A stretch of DNA of 64,000 nt from Streptomyces mangrovisoli (lineage in GTDB: Bacteria > Actinomycetota > Actinomycetes > Streptomycetales > Streptomycetaceae): assembly GCF_000974985.2 (NCBI RefSeq), contig NZ_LAVA02000067.1, positions 1 through 64,000 on the forward strand, written 5' to 3'. Below the pieces are notes generated by a model. That model saw only the letters and a list, made by a program, of their open reading frames with translations, searched no databases and was not told the DNA's origin. The translations under genes and the position numbers were made by a program. Within the stretch, counting starts at the first letter, position 1. The number at the start of each line of letters is the position of its first letter. This document shows positions 10,220 through 18,425 of this stretch, in pieces.

Positions 10220-11309
10220 GACCTTCATGATCGTGGCTTCGCCGTGCGCGGTCGTGCTGGCGACGATGCCGCCGTTGCTGTCGGCCGTCGCCAACGCCGG
10301 ACGGCACGGCGTACTGGTCAAGTCGGCGGTCGTCATGGAACGGCTGGGGCAGGTCGACGCCGTTGCGCTCGACAAGACGGGCACCCTGACGGAAGGCGCC
10401 CCGCGCGTCACGGATGTCCTGCCGCTGGCCGGATCGGGCCTGGACGAGGAGGAGTTGCTGGTTCTGGCGGCCGCCGCGGAGCACCACAGCGAGCACCCGT
10501 TGGCGCGAGCCATCGTCGACGTCGCGCGCGAGCGCAGGCTCCTGCTGCCGGTGGCCGAGGAATTCGGCTCCACGCCCGGCGTCGGGGTGACGGCCACCGT
10601 GCAGGGACGAGTCGTCTCTGTCGGGGCGCCGGCCCGGCTGCTGCACGGCGCGTCGGACCCCGGCTCCGCCCGAGCGGCCCTGCTCGCCGGCGAGTTGGAG
10701 CAGGGCGGGCGGACCGCCGTCCTGGTCACGGCCGACGGCAGGCCGGCGGGCCTGCTCGGCATCGCCGATCGGCTGCGCCCCGATGCCGCCGCCACCGTCA
10801 CCGCGCTGACGCGCCTCACGGGAACCGCACCCGTCCTGCTGACCGGCGACAACGAGCGTGCCGCCGCCCGTCTCGCCGCCGAGGTGGGCATCGAGGACGT
10901 GCGCGCCGGACTGCTGCCTCAACACAAGGTGTCCGTGGTCAGGGAGCTGGCGGTGGCCGGGCGCCAGGTGCTCGTGGTCGGTGACGGCGTCAACGACGCG
11001 CCGGCGCTCGCGGCCGCTCATACCGGTGTCGCCATGGGCCGCGTGGGCTCAGACCTCGCCCTGGAGACGGCGGACGCGGTGATCGTGCGCGACGAACTCG
11101 CCACGGTCCCCGCGGTCGTCGCGCTGTCCCGTCGGGCGCGCACTCTGGTGGTGCAGAACCTGGTGGTCGCCGGTGTCTTCATCGCGGGCCTGGTCGGCAC
11201 GCTGCCGCTCCCGCTCGGCGTCGCCGGGCATGAGGGCTCCACCGTCCTCGTCGGTCTCAACGGCCTGCGGCTGCTGCGCGAACGGGCCTGGCAGAGGGCG
11301 GCCGCATGA
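10220..11309 (+). pseudogene. C-terminal part of a P1B-type heavy-metal ATPase
   Basis: The sequence begins in membrane helix 6 at ASPCAVVLATMPPLL and runs to the natural C-terminus, covering the phosphorylation Asp (DKTGTLTEG), the nucleotide-binding HP motif (SEHPLA) and GDGVNDAP. SPC in helix 6 together with HEGSTVLVGLN near the end is typical of P1B-4 pumps (CtpD/CoaT-like; Co, Ni or Fe export). The N-terminal half, including helices 1-5 and the actuator TGE motif, is absent, so it cannot transport. A normal member has about 640-700 residues. The downstream ferredoxin-like gene overlaps it by 4 nt and was presumably its operon partner. Confidence 0.85.
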
Positions 11310-11704
11310 GCCGCCGCAGGACGGCGGCCGTCGCACCGGCGCCCCGGTGCACGGTGACCGTGTGCCGGGGGTGCTGCTGCGGAACGGCCGAGGTTCCCGG
11401 TGTCGACCACGCCGCCCAACTCGCCTTGCTGCGGGCCGAGCTGAGTCAGATCGCCCGGATCCGCGTCGTCACCTGCCTCGACGCCTGCGAGCAGGCCGAT
11501 GTCGTCGTCGTGCAGCCTTCGGCGGCGGGCCGGGCGAGGGGCGGACGGCCGGTCTGGCTCGGGAGGGTCAACGATCCGGACGCCACCGCTGACATCGTTG
11601 CGTGGGTGCGGGCGGGGGGACCGGGGATCGTCGATCCGCCGGAGATCCTCGACCTGTACGCGTTCGGACCGTCGCGGCGGGTTCGGCAGGGCCTGGCGGA
11701 CTGA
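11306..11704 (+). CDS. (2Fe-2S) ferredoxin-like (thioredoxin-fold) protein
   Basis: A 132-residue protein with Cys clusters VCRGCCCGT near the start and CLDACEQADVVVV in the middle, the pattern of thioredoxin-fold [2Fe-2S] ferredoxins. Its ATG overlaps the stop of the metal ATPase fragment (ATGA). Such genes commonly accompany metal transport genes in Streptomyces, perhaps in metal handling or redox sensing. The protein itself looks complete, but its promoter was lost with the front of the ATPase gene unless the kdpE transcript reads through. Confidence 0.7.
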   Translation: MSRRRTAAVAPAPRCTVTVCRGCCCGTAEVPGVDHAAQLALLRAELSQIARIRVVTCLDACEQADVVVVQPSAAGRARGGRPVWLGRVNDPDATADIVAWVRAGGPGIVDPPEILDLYAFGPSRRVRQGLAD

Positions 11705-11952
11705 GTCCTCTCAGTGGCTCGCGTGCGGGGCGTCGGCGTCGGCCGGGTGATGGTGGCGGTGGCGCCGATCCCCTCCCGTGGTTCCACGCGCACGCGGCTC
11801 GTGGCGAGTACGGCCTTGCGAGCGGCGTGTTCGACGCCGCCGGGCACGCCCGGACCCGACCGCACGATGCGCGGCGGAGGTCCTGCGTACGCGGCGAGGT
11901 GCATGCCTCGGATGGTGAAGGCGCTTCAACGCACCCTGGCCGCCACGGCGCT

Positions 11953-12807
11953 TCATCGCGCCCCGGCCGTGACGGCCCTGGCGAAGTCGAGCGCCTCCTG
12001 GAAGAGCGGCTCGGGGTCCTCGACGTTCATCCACATGTGGTCGGCGCCCTCTACCGGCCTGAACCGGACGGCGACCCCGGCCCTATCCAGTGCGGCCGCG
12101 AGGTCGGAGCTCTGCCGGTAGGGGACGTGGTGGTCGGCTGTTCCGTGAACGATCAGGAACGGTGGTGCGTCGCCGCGGACGTGGGTCACGGGGCTGGCCC
12201 GGCGGGCCAGGTCGGGCACGTTCCGGGGCGGTGCGCCGAGCAGTCGGGCCTCACGGGAGTCGTCCGCGGCGGGATCGCCTACCGGGTCCGGTCCTGCCTG
12301 GTCGGCGAGGGCGAGCAGATCGGTGGGGCCGAACCAGTCGACGACCCCGACGATGCCGTCCGCCGGAGTCGACAGGGCGAGCAGGCAGGCCAGATGGGCG
12401 CCGGCGGAGGACCCCCACAGCACGGTGCGGTCGGCGTCGAAGCCGTAGGTGCCGCTGTGCTGGGTCAGCCAGGTGCGTGCTGCGGCGAGATCCTCGAGCT
12501 GGGCCGGGAACCGGGCCTCGCCGCTGAGCCGGTAGCTGACCGAGGCGACCGCGTAGCCCTGGGCCGCGGCCCGCTCGAAGGGGCCGGGCCGCCAGTCGTC
12601 GTACGCGGGCACCAGGACACCGCGGTGTCCTCTCATCCACCCGCCGCCGTGCACGAAGAGGATCAGGGGCGGGTCGGGATGTTCCCGGGGAGGCAGGTAG
12701 AGGTCCAGCCGGAGGGCACGGAAGCCGAGCGGCTGACCGAACACCAGTCCTTTGTGTCGGCGCACTCGCAGGGGAGTGGGGGAAACGCCTTCGGTATCCA
12801 TGCCCAT
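11953..12807 (-). CDS. alpha/beta-hydrolase fold esterase
   Basis: A 284-residue esterase/lipase of the BD-FAE/HSL-like type. HGGGW provides the oxyanion hole, the nucleophile Ser is in WGSSAGAHLA, the acid in VHGTADHHVPY and the catalytic His in GADHMW. There is no signal peptide, so it acts in the cytoplasm on small carboxyl esters. It is divergent from the amidohydrolase gene. A palindrome matching the proposed IclR operators lies 55 bp upstream. Substrate is unknown, but hydrolytic neighbours suggest breakdown of an ester- or amide-bearing compound. Confidence 0.85.
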   Translation of the reverse strand: MGMDTEGVSPTPLRVRRHKGLVFGQPLGFRALRLDLYLPPREHPDPPLILFVHGGGWMRGHRGVLVPAYDDWRPGPFERAAAQGYAVASVSYRLSGEARFPAQLEDLAAARTWLTQHSGTYGFDADRTVLWGSSAGAHLACLLALSTPADGIVGVVDWFGPTDLLALADQAGPDPVGDPAADDSREARLLGAPPRNVPDLARRASPVTHVRGDAPPFLIVHGTADHHVPYRQSSDLAAALDRAGVAVRFRPVEGADHMWMNVEDPEPLFQEALDFARAVTAGAR

Positions 12808-12861
12808 GCCCAGCGCCCGTCTCGATGAGATGGCCCCCGTCGGCGGCGGAGCGGGGCCAGA

Positions 12862-12878
12862 CTTTCGGTGAACGAAAA
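12862..12878. promoter_or_regulatory. IclR-type palindrome upstream of esterase
   Basis: The 17-mer CTTTCGGTGAACGAAAA keeps the CTTTCG..N..CGAAA arms seen at 29768 and 31465. It lies 55 bp upstream of the esterase start and about 165 bp upstream of the divergent amidohydrolase. It is the weakest of the four matches. Confidence 0.4.
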
Positions 12879-12927
12879 CGACTTTTGCAGTGCGCTCAAA
12901 CCTAGCCCCGAGTGCGGGTGCTGTCCA

Positions 12928-12993
12928 TGATGTCAGGCTCCTTGACAGTCATGAAGAGGGATTCAATACTCCCCGTCAGGGAGCCTGACATCA
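12928..12993. promoter_or_regulatory. 19-bp inverted repeat flanking a promoter
   Basis: Left arm TGATGTCAGGCTCCTTGAC (12928-12946) and right arm 12975-12993 are complementary at 18 of 19 positions, with a 28-nt spacer. The left arm overlaps the -35 box and the right arm starts a few bases after the -10 box, so a bound or looped regulator would block the promoter. It lies 50 bp before the amidohydrolase start. Which protein binds is unknown; the nearby MarR and TetR proteins are candidates. Confidence 0.65.
12942..12970 (+). promoter_or_regulatory. sigma-70-like promoter for the amidohydrolase
   Basis: TTGACA at 12942-12947 and AATACT at 12965-12970 are separated by 17 bp, close to the HrdB consensus and unusually strong for Streptomyces. 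Transcription would start near 12977, about 67 nt upstream of the amidohydrolase ATG. Confidence 0.7.
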
Positions 12994-13043
12994 AAAATGG
13001 CTTTCAGCTGCTGAAACTGGACGATGGAGTCTGGAGCATTCGC

Positions 13044-14309
13044 ATGAGCCGCGTGATCTTCACCAAGGGTCTCGTCTTCGACGGGACCGGGAGCGAGCCC
13101 TTCCCCGGCGAGGTCGTCGTCGAAGACCGGCGCATCAGCCGGGTCTCCGCCGGATGGACCGACCACGACGACGAGCCCGCCGGTACCCGCGTCGTCGACT
13201 GCACCGGGTCCACCGTCATGCCCGGCCTGATCGAGGCACACTCCCACCTGACCTTTCCCTCGGCCGTCGGCCACCTCGATCCGGGCTTCAACCCGCCGCT
13301 GGACGTCTCCTTCTTCCGCCGCGGGATCACCCCCGACCAGCACCTGGAGATCGCCGAGCGCAACGCCCGCATCCTCCTCGACGCGGGTTTCACCACCGCC
13401 TACTCGGCAGGCTCCCTCACCCCCGGCACGGTCGAGATCCGCCTGCGCGACCGCATCCGCGCCGGCTCCGTCCCCGGACCGCGCCTGCGCGCGGCCAGCC
13501 ACGAGCGGGACAGCGCCCCCATCGGCAACGACGGCAAGCCCGTTCCCCAGGGACCCGACGCGGTCCGCGAGTTCATCCGGCAACAGGCCGAACTCGGCTA
13601 CGACAACGTGAAGTTCCTGCTCAGCAACGACGACGTCTTCGTGCCCGGCGGCTCCCAGCAGACCCAGTACACCGCCGAGGAGACCCGGGCCGCTGGCGAG
13701 CAGGCACGGGAGTCCGGCGTCTGGCTCAACTGCCACGCCCAGTCCGCCGAAGCCGTCAAACTGGCCGTGCGCAACGGGTTCCGCGCCATCTACCACTGCA
13801 CCTACGCCGACGAGGAAGCCCTCGACCTGCTCGAGGAACACCGCGAGGACCTCTTCGTCGCCCCGGCCGTCGGCATCATGTACGCCAACGTCCACGAGGG
13901 CGAGGAGTTCGGCATCGACCTGGCCATGGCCGAGAAGATGGGCTCGGTCACCGCGCTGGAGACCATGACCGAGCTCTACCCCGAGATGCGCCGCCGGGGC
14001 ATCCGGGTCCTGCCGGGCGGCGACTACGGCTTCCCCAACAACCCCATCGGCCGCAACGCACGCGACCTCGAACTCTTCGTCAGCCTCTTCGGCTACCCGC
14101 CCGGCGCCGTGCTCAGCGCGGCCACCATGCTCGGCGGCCAACTCATGGGGATGGGCGACGAACTCGGCCTGCTCGCCCCGGGCTACCTGGCCGACCTGCT
14201 CGTGGTGCGCGGCAACCCCGTCCAGGACATCACGCTGCTCCAGGACCCCGACAACCTCCTCGCCATCGTGCAGGAAGGCGCCTTCCACAAGAGCGACCCG
14301 CGCCGGTAG
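13044..14309 (+). CDS. metal-dependent amidohydrolase (imidazolonepropionase-like)
   Basis: A 421-residue amidohydrolase-superfamily enzyme with a composite beta-sandwich and TIM barrel. Metal-ligand positions are visible: HSH in GLIEAHSHL (near 70), Lys in YDNVKFLLS (about 190), His in LNCHAQS and IYHCTY, and Asp in PGGDYGF. The C-terminal GYLADLLVVRGNP strand closes the sandwich. The start at 13044 has GGAG 8-9 nt upstream; an in-frame extension to 12912 would run through the promoter and is rejected. The substrate is probably a cyclic amide, amide or peptide-like compound. Expression seems controlled by the inverted repeat just upstream. Confidence 0.85.
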   Translation: MSRVIFTKGLVFDGTGSEPFPGEVVVEDRRISRVSAGWTDHDDEPAGTRVVDCTGSTVMPGLIEAHSHLTFPSAVGHLDPGFNPPLDVSFFRRGITPDQHLEIAERNARILLDAGFTTAYSAGSLTPGTVEIRLRDRIRAGSVPGPRLRAASHERDSAPIGNDGKPVPQGPDAVREFIRQQAELGYDNVKFLLSNDDVFVPGGSQQTQYTAEETRAAGEQARESGVWLNCHAQSAEAVKLAVRNGFRAIYHCTYADEEALDLLEEHREDLFVAPAVGIMYANVHEGEEFGIDLAMAEKMGSVTALETMTELYPEMRRRGIRVLPGGDYGFPNNPIGRNARDLELFVSLFGYPPGAVLSAATMLGGQLMGMGDELGLLAPGYLADLLVVRGNPVQDITLLQDPDNLLAIVQEGAFHKSDPRR

Positions 14310-14406
14310 TCCCGGGCGAGAGGCGCGTCCACCCGGCGAGGGCCACACCTCCACCGGTCGGCACCGCTCCCCGAGAGGGATTGGTGCCGACCGGTCTCGA
14401 CGCCGG

Positions 14407-14437
14407 TCATGGAAGTACTCCCGATCATGGAAGTACT
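14407..14437. repeat. 13-bp direct repeat TCATGGAAGTACT
   Basis: TCATGGAAGTACT occurs at 14407-14419 and 14425-14437, 18 bp apart. Each contains the palindrome AGTACT. It lies about 150 bp upstream of the MarR gene and directly before a hexanucleotide repeat, so it may be an operator pair. Confidence 0.6.
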
Positions 14438-14444
14438 TTTGGAC

Positions 14445-14501
14445 TGCCGCTGCCGCTGCCGCTGCCGCTGCCGCTGCCGCTGCCGCTGCCGCTGCCGCTG
14501 C
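14445..14501. repeat. hexanucleotide tandem repeat (TGCCGC)9
   Basis: Nine perfect copies of TGCCGC followed by TGC. The array is 85 bp upstream of the MarR start, downstream of the direct-repeat pair. It is not inside a credible gene: translated it gives only alternating Cys/Arg or Ser/Gly. Slippage would change promoter or leader spacing by 6-bp steps. Confidence 0.95.
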
Positions 14502-14585
14502 GGACAGCGGCGGGCGTCAGCCGCCCGGCATCATCGACGTTCGAGACGAACCACCCGCACCGCCCGCGTGACCTTGCGAGGAGCC

Positions 14586-15029
14586 ATGAACCAGCACACC
14601 GCCAACCTGCCCCAACTCTTCTCCGAGGGACGACGCTGGTTCGAAGAAGCCCTCTTCGCGAGCATGGAAGCCGCGGGAGAACAAGCGGTGACCACCGCCC
14701 AGGCCCAGGTGTTCGCGATGCTCGACCCGGAGGGCACGACCGTGGCGGAACTGGCCCGTCGGATGGGCGTCGCGCGGCAGTCCGCCCACCAGGCGGTGCA
14801 CAGCCTGATCGGAATGGGCCTGCTGCGCCAGACACCGGCCCCCGGCTCCGCGCGCGACATCCTCATTCGCACGACGCAGGAGGGGCAGCGCGTGCACGAG
14901 CGTGCCCAGGCCACCATCAAGGTCATCGAGGACGTGCTGGCCTCGCGCATCGGGGTGGGAGAGCTGGAACCACTGCGCAAGCTGCTGGCAGCGGACTGGG
15001 GAGAGCCCCCCTGCGTGACCGCCCCCTGA
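14586..15029 (+). CDS. MarR-family regulator
   Basis: A 147-residue winged-helix regulator. Helix-turn-helix: TTVAELARRMGVARQSAHQAVHSL in two parts (about residues 52-75), then the wing with RDILIRTTQEGQRV. MarR proteins usually repress divergent or downstream catabolic and efflux genes and release DNA on binding an aromatic ligand. GAGGAG lies just before the ATG. It follows the amidohydrolase in the same orientation, but 276 bp with direct repeats and a hexanucleotide array separate them, so it likely has its own promoter. Confidence 0.85.
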   Translation: MNQHTANLPQLFSEGRRWFEEALFASMEAAGEQAVTTAQAQVFAMLDPEGTTVAELARRMGVARQSAHQAVHSLIGMGLLRQTPAPGSARDILIRTTQEGQRVHERAQATIKVIEDVLASRIGVGELEPLRKLLAADWGEPPCVTAP

Positions 15030-15202
15030 CCACCTGCGGGCGCACCGCACGCGCATCGCGATCCACCGCCGTCGGACGCGACGACCGCTTGTCCGGCCGC
15101 AGTACGCCGGGTGATCCTCGGAGTCGTCCTGATCGCGCCCGTTCTGCCCCTTATGCAGGACCACTTCGACCCCTCGGCGCTTGAGGCGCGGTGGCCGTGA
15201 CG

Positions 15203-15385
15203 TCAGCGGAGGGCTGTGGCACCGCTGTCGCCGGCTCCGCCCAGCGGTGCGACGCCCGCCAGGAACACGTCGACGGAGAACTCCAGCTGCCGCCGGTCGC
15301 AGGTGTCGACGGAGTGGGTGACGAGCCGCTCGGCGAACGGGAACTTCCCGAGCGGGTGCTCCTGAAGCGCCGTGCAGCGAAGTGA
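15203..15385 (-). pseudogene. C-terminal remnant of a TetR regulator
   Basis: On the minus strand the frame reads FPFAERLVTHSVDTC, RRQLEFSVDVFLAGVAPLGG and stops at 15203. This matches the end of the intact TetR at 25104-25772 (QLHLSIDVFLAG). The DNA-binding part is missing. It is head to head with an aldehyde dehydrogenase remnant, mirroring the arrangement of the intact TetR and dehydrogenase operon. Confidence 0.65.
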
Positions 15386-15407
15386 CCCCGCGGACCTCGC
15401 GGCTGCC

Positions 15408-15690
15408 GGCCCGGCTCGTTCCCCGGTACCTCGACCAGCGGGTGATCACCCTGGTGGAGGGTGGCGTGGCAAGTTCCTGAACAACGGGCAGACGCGCGTG
15501 GCCCCCGACTACGTCCTGGCGCCACCGGCCGTCGTGCCCCGGCTCGTCGAGGCCCTCCGCCGCGAGATCGCCGCCCTCTACGGCGAGGACCCCCTGACGT
15601 CGCCGGACTACGGGCGCATCGTCGACGAACGTCACGTCGACCGCATCGCCGCCCTGCTGGACGACCCCTCGAAGGTGGCCGTCAAGGCCC
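15408..15690 (+). pseudogene. aldehyde dehydrogenase remnant with internal deletion
   Basis: Two pieces of an aldehyde dehydrogenase closely related to the intact gene at 21460-22839. PRYLDQRVITLVEGGV lies in one frame, then after about position 15472, in another frame, come FLNNGQTRVAPDYVLAPP and SPDYGRIVDERHVDR. About 70 codons between them, including the Glu-bearing ELGGKSP motif, are deleted. The catalytic Cys of GQTC is Arg here. It ends near 15690 without the C-terminal third. Confidence 0.8.
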
Positions 15691-15939
15691 CGTGGTCCGG
15701 GGCGGTGGGGTTCGAAGAGGAGCCGAGGAAACCATGTGTGTCGAAATGGACCCGCCCGGCCTTGGCAGGATCGTCCCTATTGGCGCTGAGTTCGCTTTTG
15801 ACGTTACGTCGCGATGACATTTGAAGGAAACTGGCAGTGACATATTGACGTCCGCGCGGGGACAGGGATCATGGGTGCACGCGCTCGGCAGATCCGGCCG
15901 GAGCGCGGCACGCGAAACCGTTCGACCCGAGGAACTCTC

Positions 15940-16563
15940 ATGTCTGCTGCCGAGCACTCCGACACGCCCGCGTCGCGGGGCCGGGTCGGCAGGCCCCCGT
16001 CGGTCGAAGCACGGCAGCGGACGCTGAAGCTCGCCGGGGAACTGCTCGACCAGCACGGCTACCAGCGGATGACCATGGACGACCTGGCCACCGGGGCCGG
16101 CGTGTCGAAGAAGACCGTCTACCGATGGTGGCCGCACAAGGCGGCCCTGGTCGCCGACGTCATCGCCGACCGGTCCTTCGTCCGCTCCGTTCCGGACTCC
16201 GGTGACACCCGGGAGGAACTCCTGGAACTGTTCGACGCCATCCAGGCGTACACCCGCAGCCGGGACGTGCACCTGATGACGATGCTGGTGGACATGGCCG
16301 TAGCCGACGACGGAACCCTCCAGCGAGCCCTGTCCAACACCATCTCCCTGCGGCGCAACGCCGCTCGCCTCGTTCTGCAGCGCGGGATCGCCCGGGGGGA
16401 TCTCCCCGTCGACCTCGACTGCGACACGCTGCTCGACCTCTGGAACGGTCTGGCCGCCTACCGCCAGTCGGTCCGTCCGGCGCCGTTGCCGGATACCACG
16501 GTCGCGCAGCTGGTCGACCTGGCTCTGGCGGGCCACACCCCGCGCATCGGCGAGGCCGGCTGA
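15940..16563 (+). CDS. TetR-family regulator
   Basis: A 207-residue regulator. N-terminal HTH: GYQRMTMDDLATGAGVSKKT followed by VYRWWPHKAALVAD (about 35-75), then a helical TetR_C-type ligand domain. The start at 15940 has GAGGAAC 6-11 nt upstream; an earlier in-frame ATG at 15871 lacks one. Direct repeats TGACAT at 15815 and 15838 lie in the AT-richer upstream region and could be its operator. It probably controls itself and the exporter and amidohydrolase genes that follow. Confidence 0.85.
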   Translation: MSAAEHSDTPASRGRVGRPPSVEARQRTLKLAGELLDQHGYQRMTMDDLATGAGVSKKTVYRWWPHKAALVADVIADRSFVRSVPDSGDTREELLELFDAIQAYTRSRDVHLMTMLVDMAVADDGTLQRALSNTISLRRNAARLVLQRGIARGDLPVDLDCDTLLDLWNGLAAYRQSVRPAPLPDTTVAQLVDLALAGHTPRIGEAG

Positions 16564-16620
16564 CGCCTTGACCGACGTCCGGTCGGGGCCGCCGCAGCGG
16601 CCACGGCCGGCGACACCGCC

Positions 16621-16741
16621 GTACCGACACCGGTCGACACCCTCGCACCGGCGCCGGCCGACCTGCGTATCCACCACCGGTCGATCCGTCCGTACCCACC
16701 ACTGGCCGATCCCTACGCACCCGCACCGTTCGACGCCGCCC
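16621..16741. repeat. five degenerate 22-25 bp tandem repeats
   Basis: Units starting at 16621, 16645, 16667, 16692 and 16717 share the pattern G(T/C)A-CC-ACACCGGTCGA-CC. Lengths are 24, 22, 25, 25 and about 25 bp. They fill the 330-bp gap between the TetR gene and the exporter. No coding sequence is credible here. They could be regulator-binding iterons or a decayed minisatellite. Confidence 0.55.
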
Positions 16742-16893
16742 CACCGGCCTCGCTGATGCCGTCCCGCCGACGCCCCTGACGTCGGCGCCGCAGCCGCGTC
16801 GCGCGTCGATGTGTCCTGCCCGCGAACCTCCCGCACCACCGCCGAGCACAGCCGTGCCCGCGCGGCACCCCGTCATACCCTGATGGAGCCTTC

Positions 16894-18384
16894 ATGCCCG
16901 CGTCCCCGTCATCACCCCCGAGAGACCGCCGGCAGCCCGCGGCCGCAGGTACGGCGACCATGGCCGTCGTCGGATTTCTCGTCTTCGTCGAGCTGTGCAG
17001 CGGCATCCTCCAGGGCTCGGTGCCCACCGTGGTGCCGGTCATCGGCGCCGACCTGCACGTCAGCTCCGGTGACCTGAACTGGGTCACCAGCCTCACCCTG
17101 TTGGTCTCGGGCATCTCGGTGCCGCTGGTGTCCAAGCTGGGCGACATCTACGGCCACCGCCGCATGATGCGCCTCACCATGGCCGTGGTGGCGCTCGGCT
17201 CCGTCGTGGTGGCCACGGCCGGCTCCTTCTGGCTGCTCCTGGTCGGCCGCGCGCTCCAGGGACTGTTCGCGACGTGGCTCCCGCTGGAGTTCGCCATCGT
17301 CCGCGACCGCCTGCGCGGCAAGACCGCGGGGACCGCGATCGGTCTGCTCGTCGGCGCACTCACCGTCGGCGCCACCGTCGGCTCCGTCGGCATCGGACTG
17401 CTCGCCCAGAGCGTCCACACCGCCCACGCGCTGCTCTGGTTCCCCGCCGTCGCCGTACTGCTGTGCCTGCCCGTGGTGTTCTTCCTCGTCCCGGAGTCGA
17501 CCACCCGAAGCCGTTCCCGCGTGGACTGGACCGGCGCCGCGCTCCTGTCGACCGGTCTCGGCGCCGGAATGGTGGCGCTGGCACAGGCGAGTTCGTGGGG
17601 CTGGGGCTCGTCCGGCGTGATCGCGCTGTCGTGCGCGGCGGTGGTCCTGCTGGTCCTCTTCGTCGTGCTCGAACTGCGCAGCGACGACCCGCTGGTCGAC
17701 ATCCGGCTGATCACCCGCCGTTCGATGGCACCGCTGTACGTCCTCAGCTTCGTCCTGGGCTTCGCCATCTTCGGCAGCGGCACCGCCAACGCCACCTTCA
17801 TGGCCACCCCGCGCACGCTCGGCTTCGGGTTCGGATACGGCACGCTCGGCATCAGCCTGATGTCCCTGCCGATGGCCCTCGCCGCGTTGCTCGCCGGAAC
17901 CATGGCGTCCCGCGTCGTGAGCGGCCTCGGTGCCCGCGCCACCACGGTCGGCGGCTTCACGCTGATCCTGGCCGGCTACCTCACCCAGGCCCTCGCCCAC
18001 GCAGCCGTCTGGCAGTTCGCGATCGCCGGCGTGCTGCTCGGCCTGGGCGCGGGTGTCGTCATCGGCTCCATCCCGGCCCTCATCATGCAGGGCCTTCCGG
18101 CCGACCAGACCGGCATCGGCACCGGCATCTACAACACCCTCAAGACGCTGGCCGGTTCGGTGGCCGGGGCGGCCTTCGCGGTCGTCATGAACCAGAACCA
18201 GCTCAAGATTCCCGGGGTCCACCTCTCCGACGAACACGGCTACGTACTGGTCTGGTCGATCTGCGCCGCCGTCGCCGTGATCGGAGTCGCCGCCGCCGCG
18301 CTGGTGCGCACCCCCGCCGCGGCCGACCCCTCCACCGCACCCGGCGCCCTCCCGCGTGCCGAGGGCGAACCCCAGCCCGCCTGA
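16894..18384 (+). CDS. MFS exporter, DHA2 (14-TMS) family
   Basis: A 496-residue drug:H+ antiporter-type membrane protein. It begins with a short hydrophilic tail, then about 14 membrane helices. Motif A appears as KLGDIYGHRRMMR after helix 2, and an antiporter-like motif C region GALTVGATVGSVGIG follows in helix 5. GGAG lies 5 nt before the ATG. It lies between a TetR gene and an M20 amidohydrolase, so it likely moves the substrate or a product of that hydrolase. Direction cannot be told from sequence; export is usual for the family. Confidence 0.88.
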   Translation: MPASPSSPPRDRRQPAAAGTATMAVVGFLVFVELCSGILQGSVPTVVPVIGADLHVSSGDLNWVTSLTLLVSGISVPLVSKLGDIYGHRRMMRLTMAVVALGSVVVATAGSFWLLLVGRALQGLFATWLPLEFAIVRDRLRGKTAGTAIGLLVGALTVGATVGSVGIGLLAQSVHTAHALLWFPAVAVLLCLPVVFFLVPESTTRSRSRVDWTGAALLSTGLGAGMVALAQASSWGWGSSGVIALSCAAVVLLVLFVVLELRSDDPLVDIRLITRRSMAPLYVLSFVLGFAIFGSGTANATFMATPRTLGFGFGYGTLGISLMSLPMALAALLAGTMASRVVSGLGARATTVGGFTLILAGYLTQALAHAAVWQFAIAGVLLGLGAGVVIGSIPALIMQGLPADQTGIGTGIYNTLKTLAGSVAGAAFAVVMNQNQLKIPGVHLSDEHGYVLVWSICAAVAVIGVAAAALVRTPAAADPSTAPGALPRAEGEPQPA

Positions 18385-18425
18385 ACCCCGCCCGACCGTA
18401 CGAACGAAGAACGGACACGACACCC

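Noticed and set aside
11450..11928. Minus-strand segment HLAAYAGPPPRIVRSGPG resembling an IS110 transposase C-terminus
   Set aside because: Similarity is limited to one short stretch, overlaps the end of the ferredoxin-like gene, and lacks any flanking transposase motif.
14445..14501. CRISPR-like array
   Set aside because: It is a pure 6-bp microsatellite without spacers; no cas genes are in the window.
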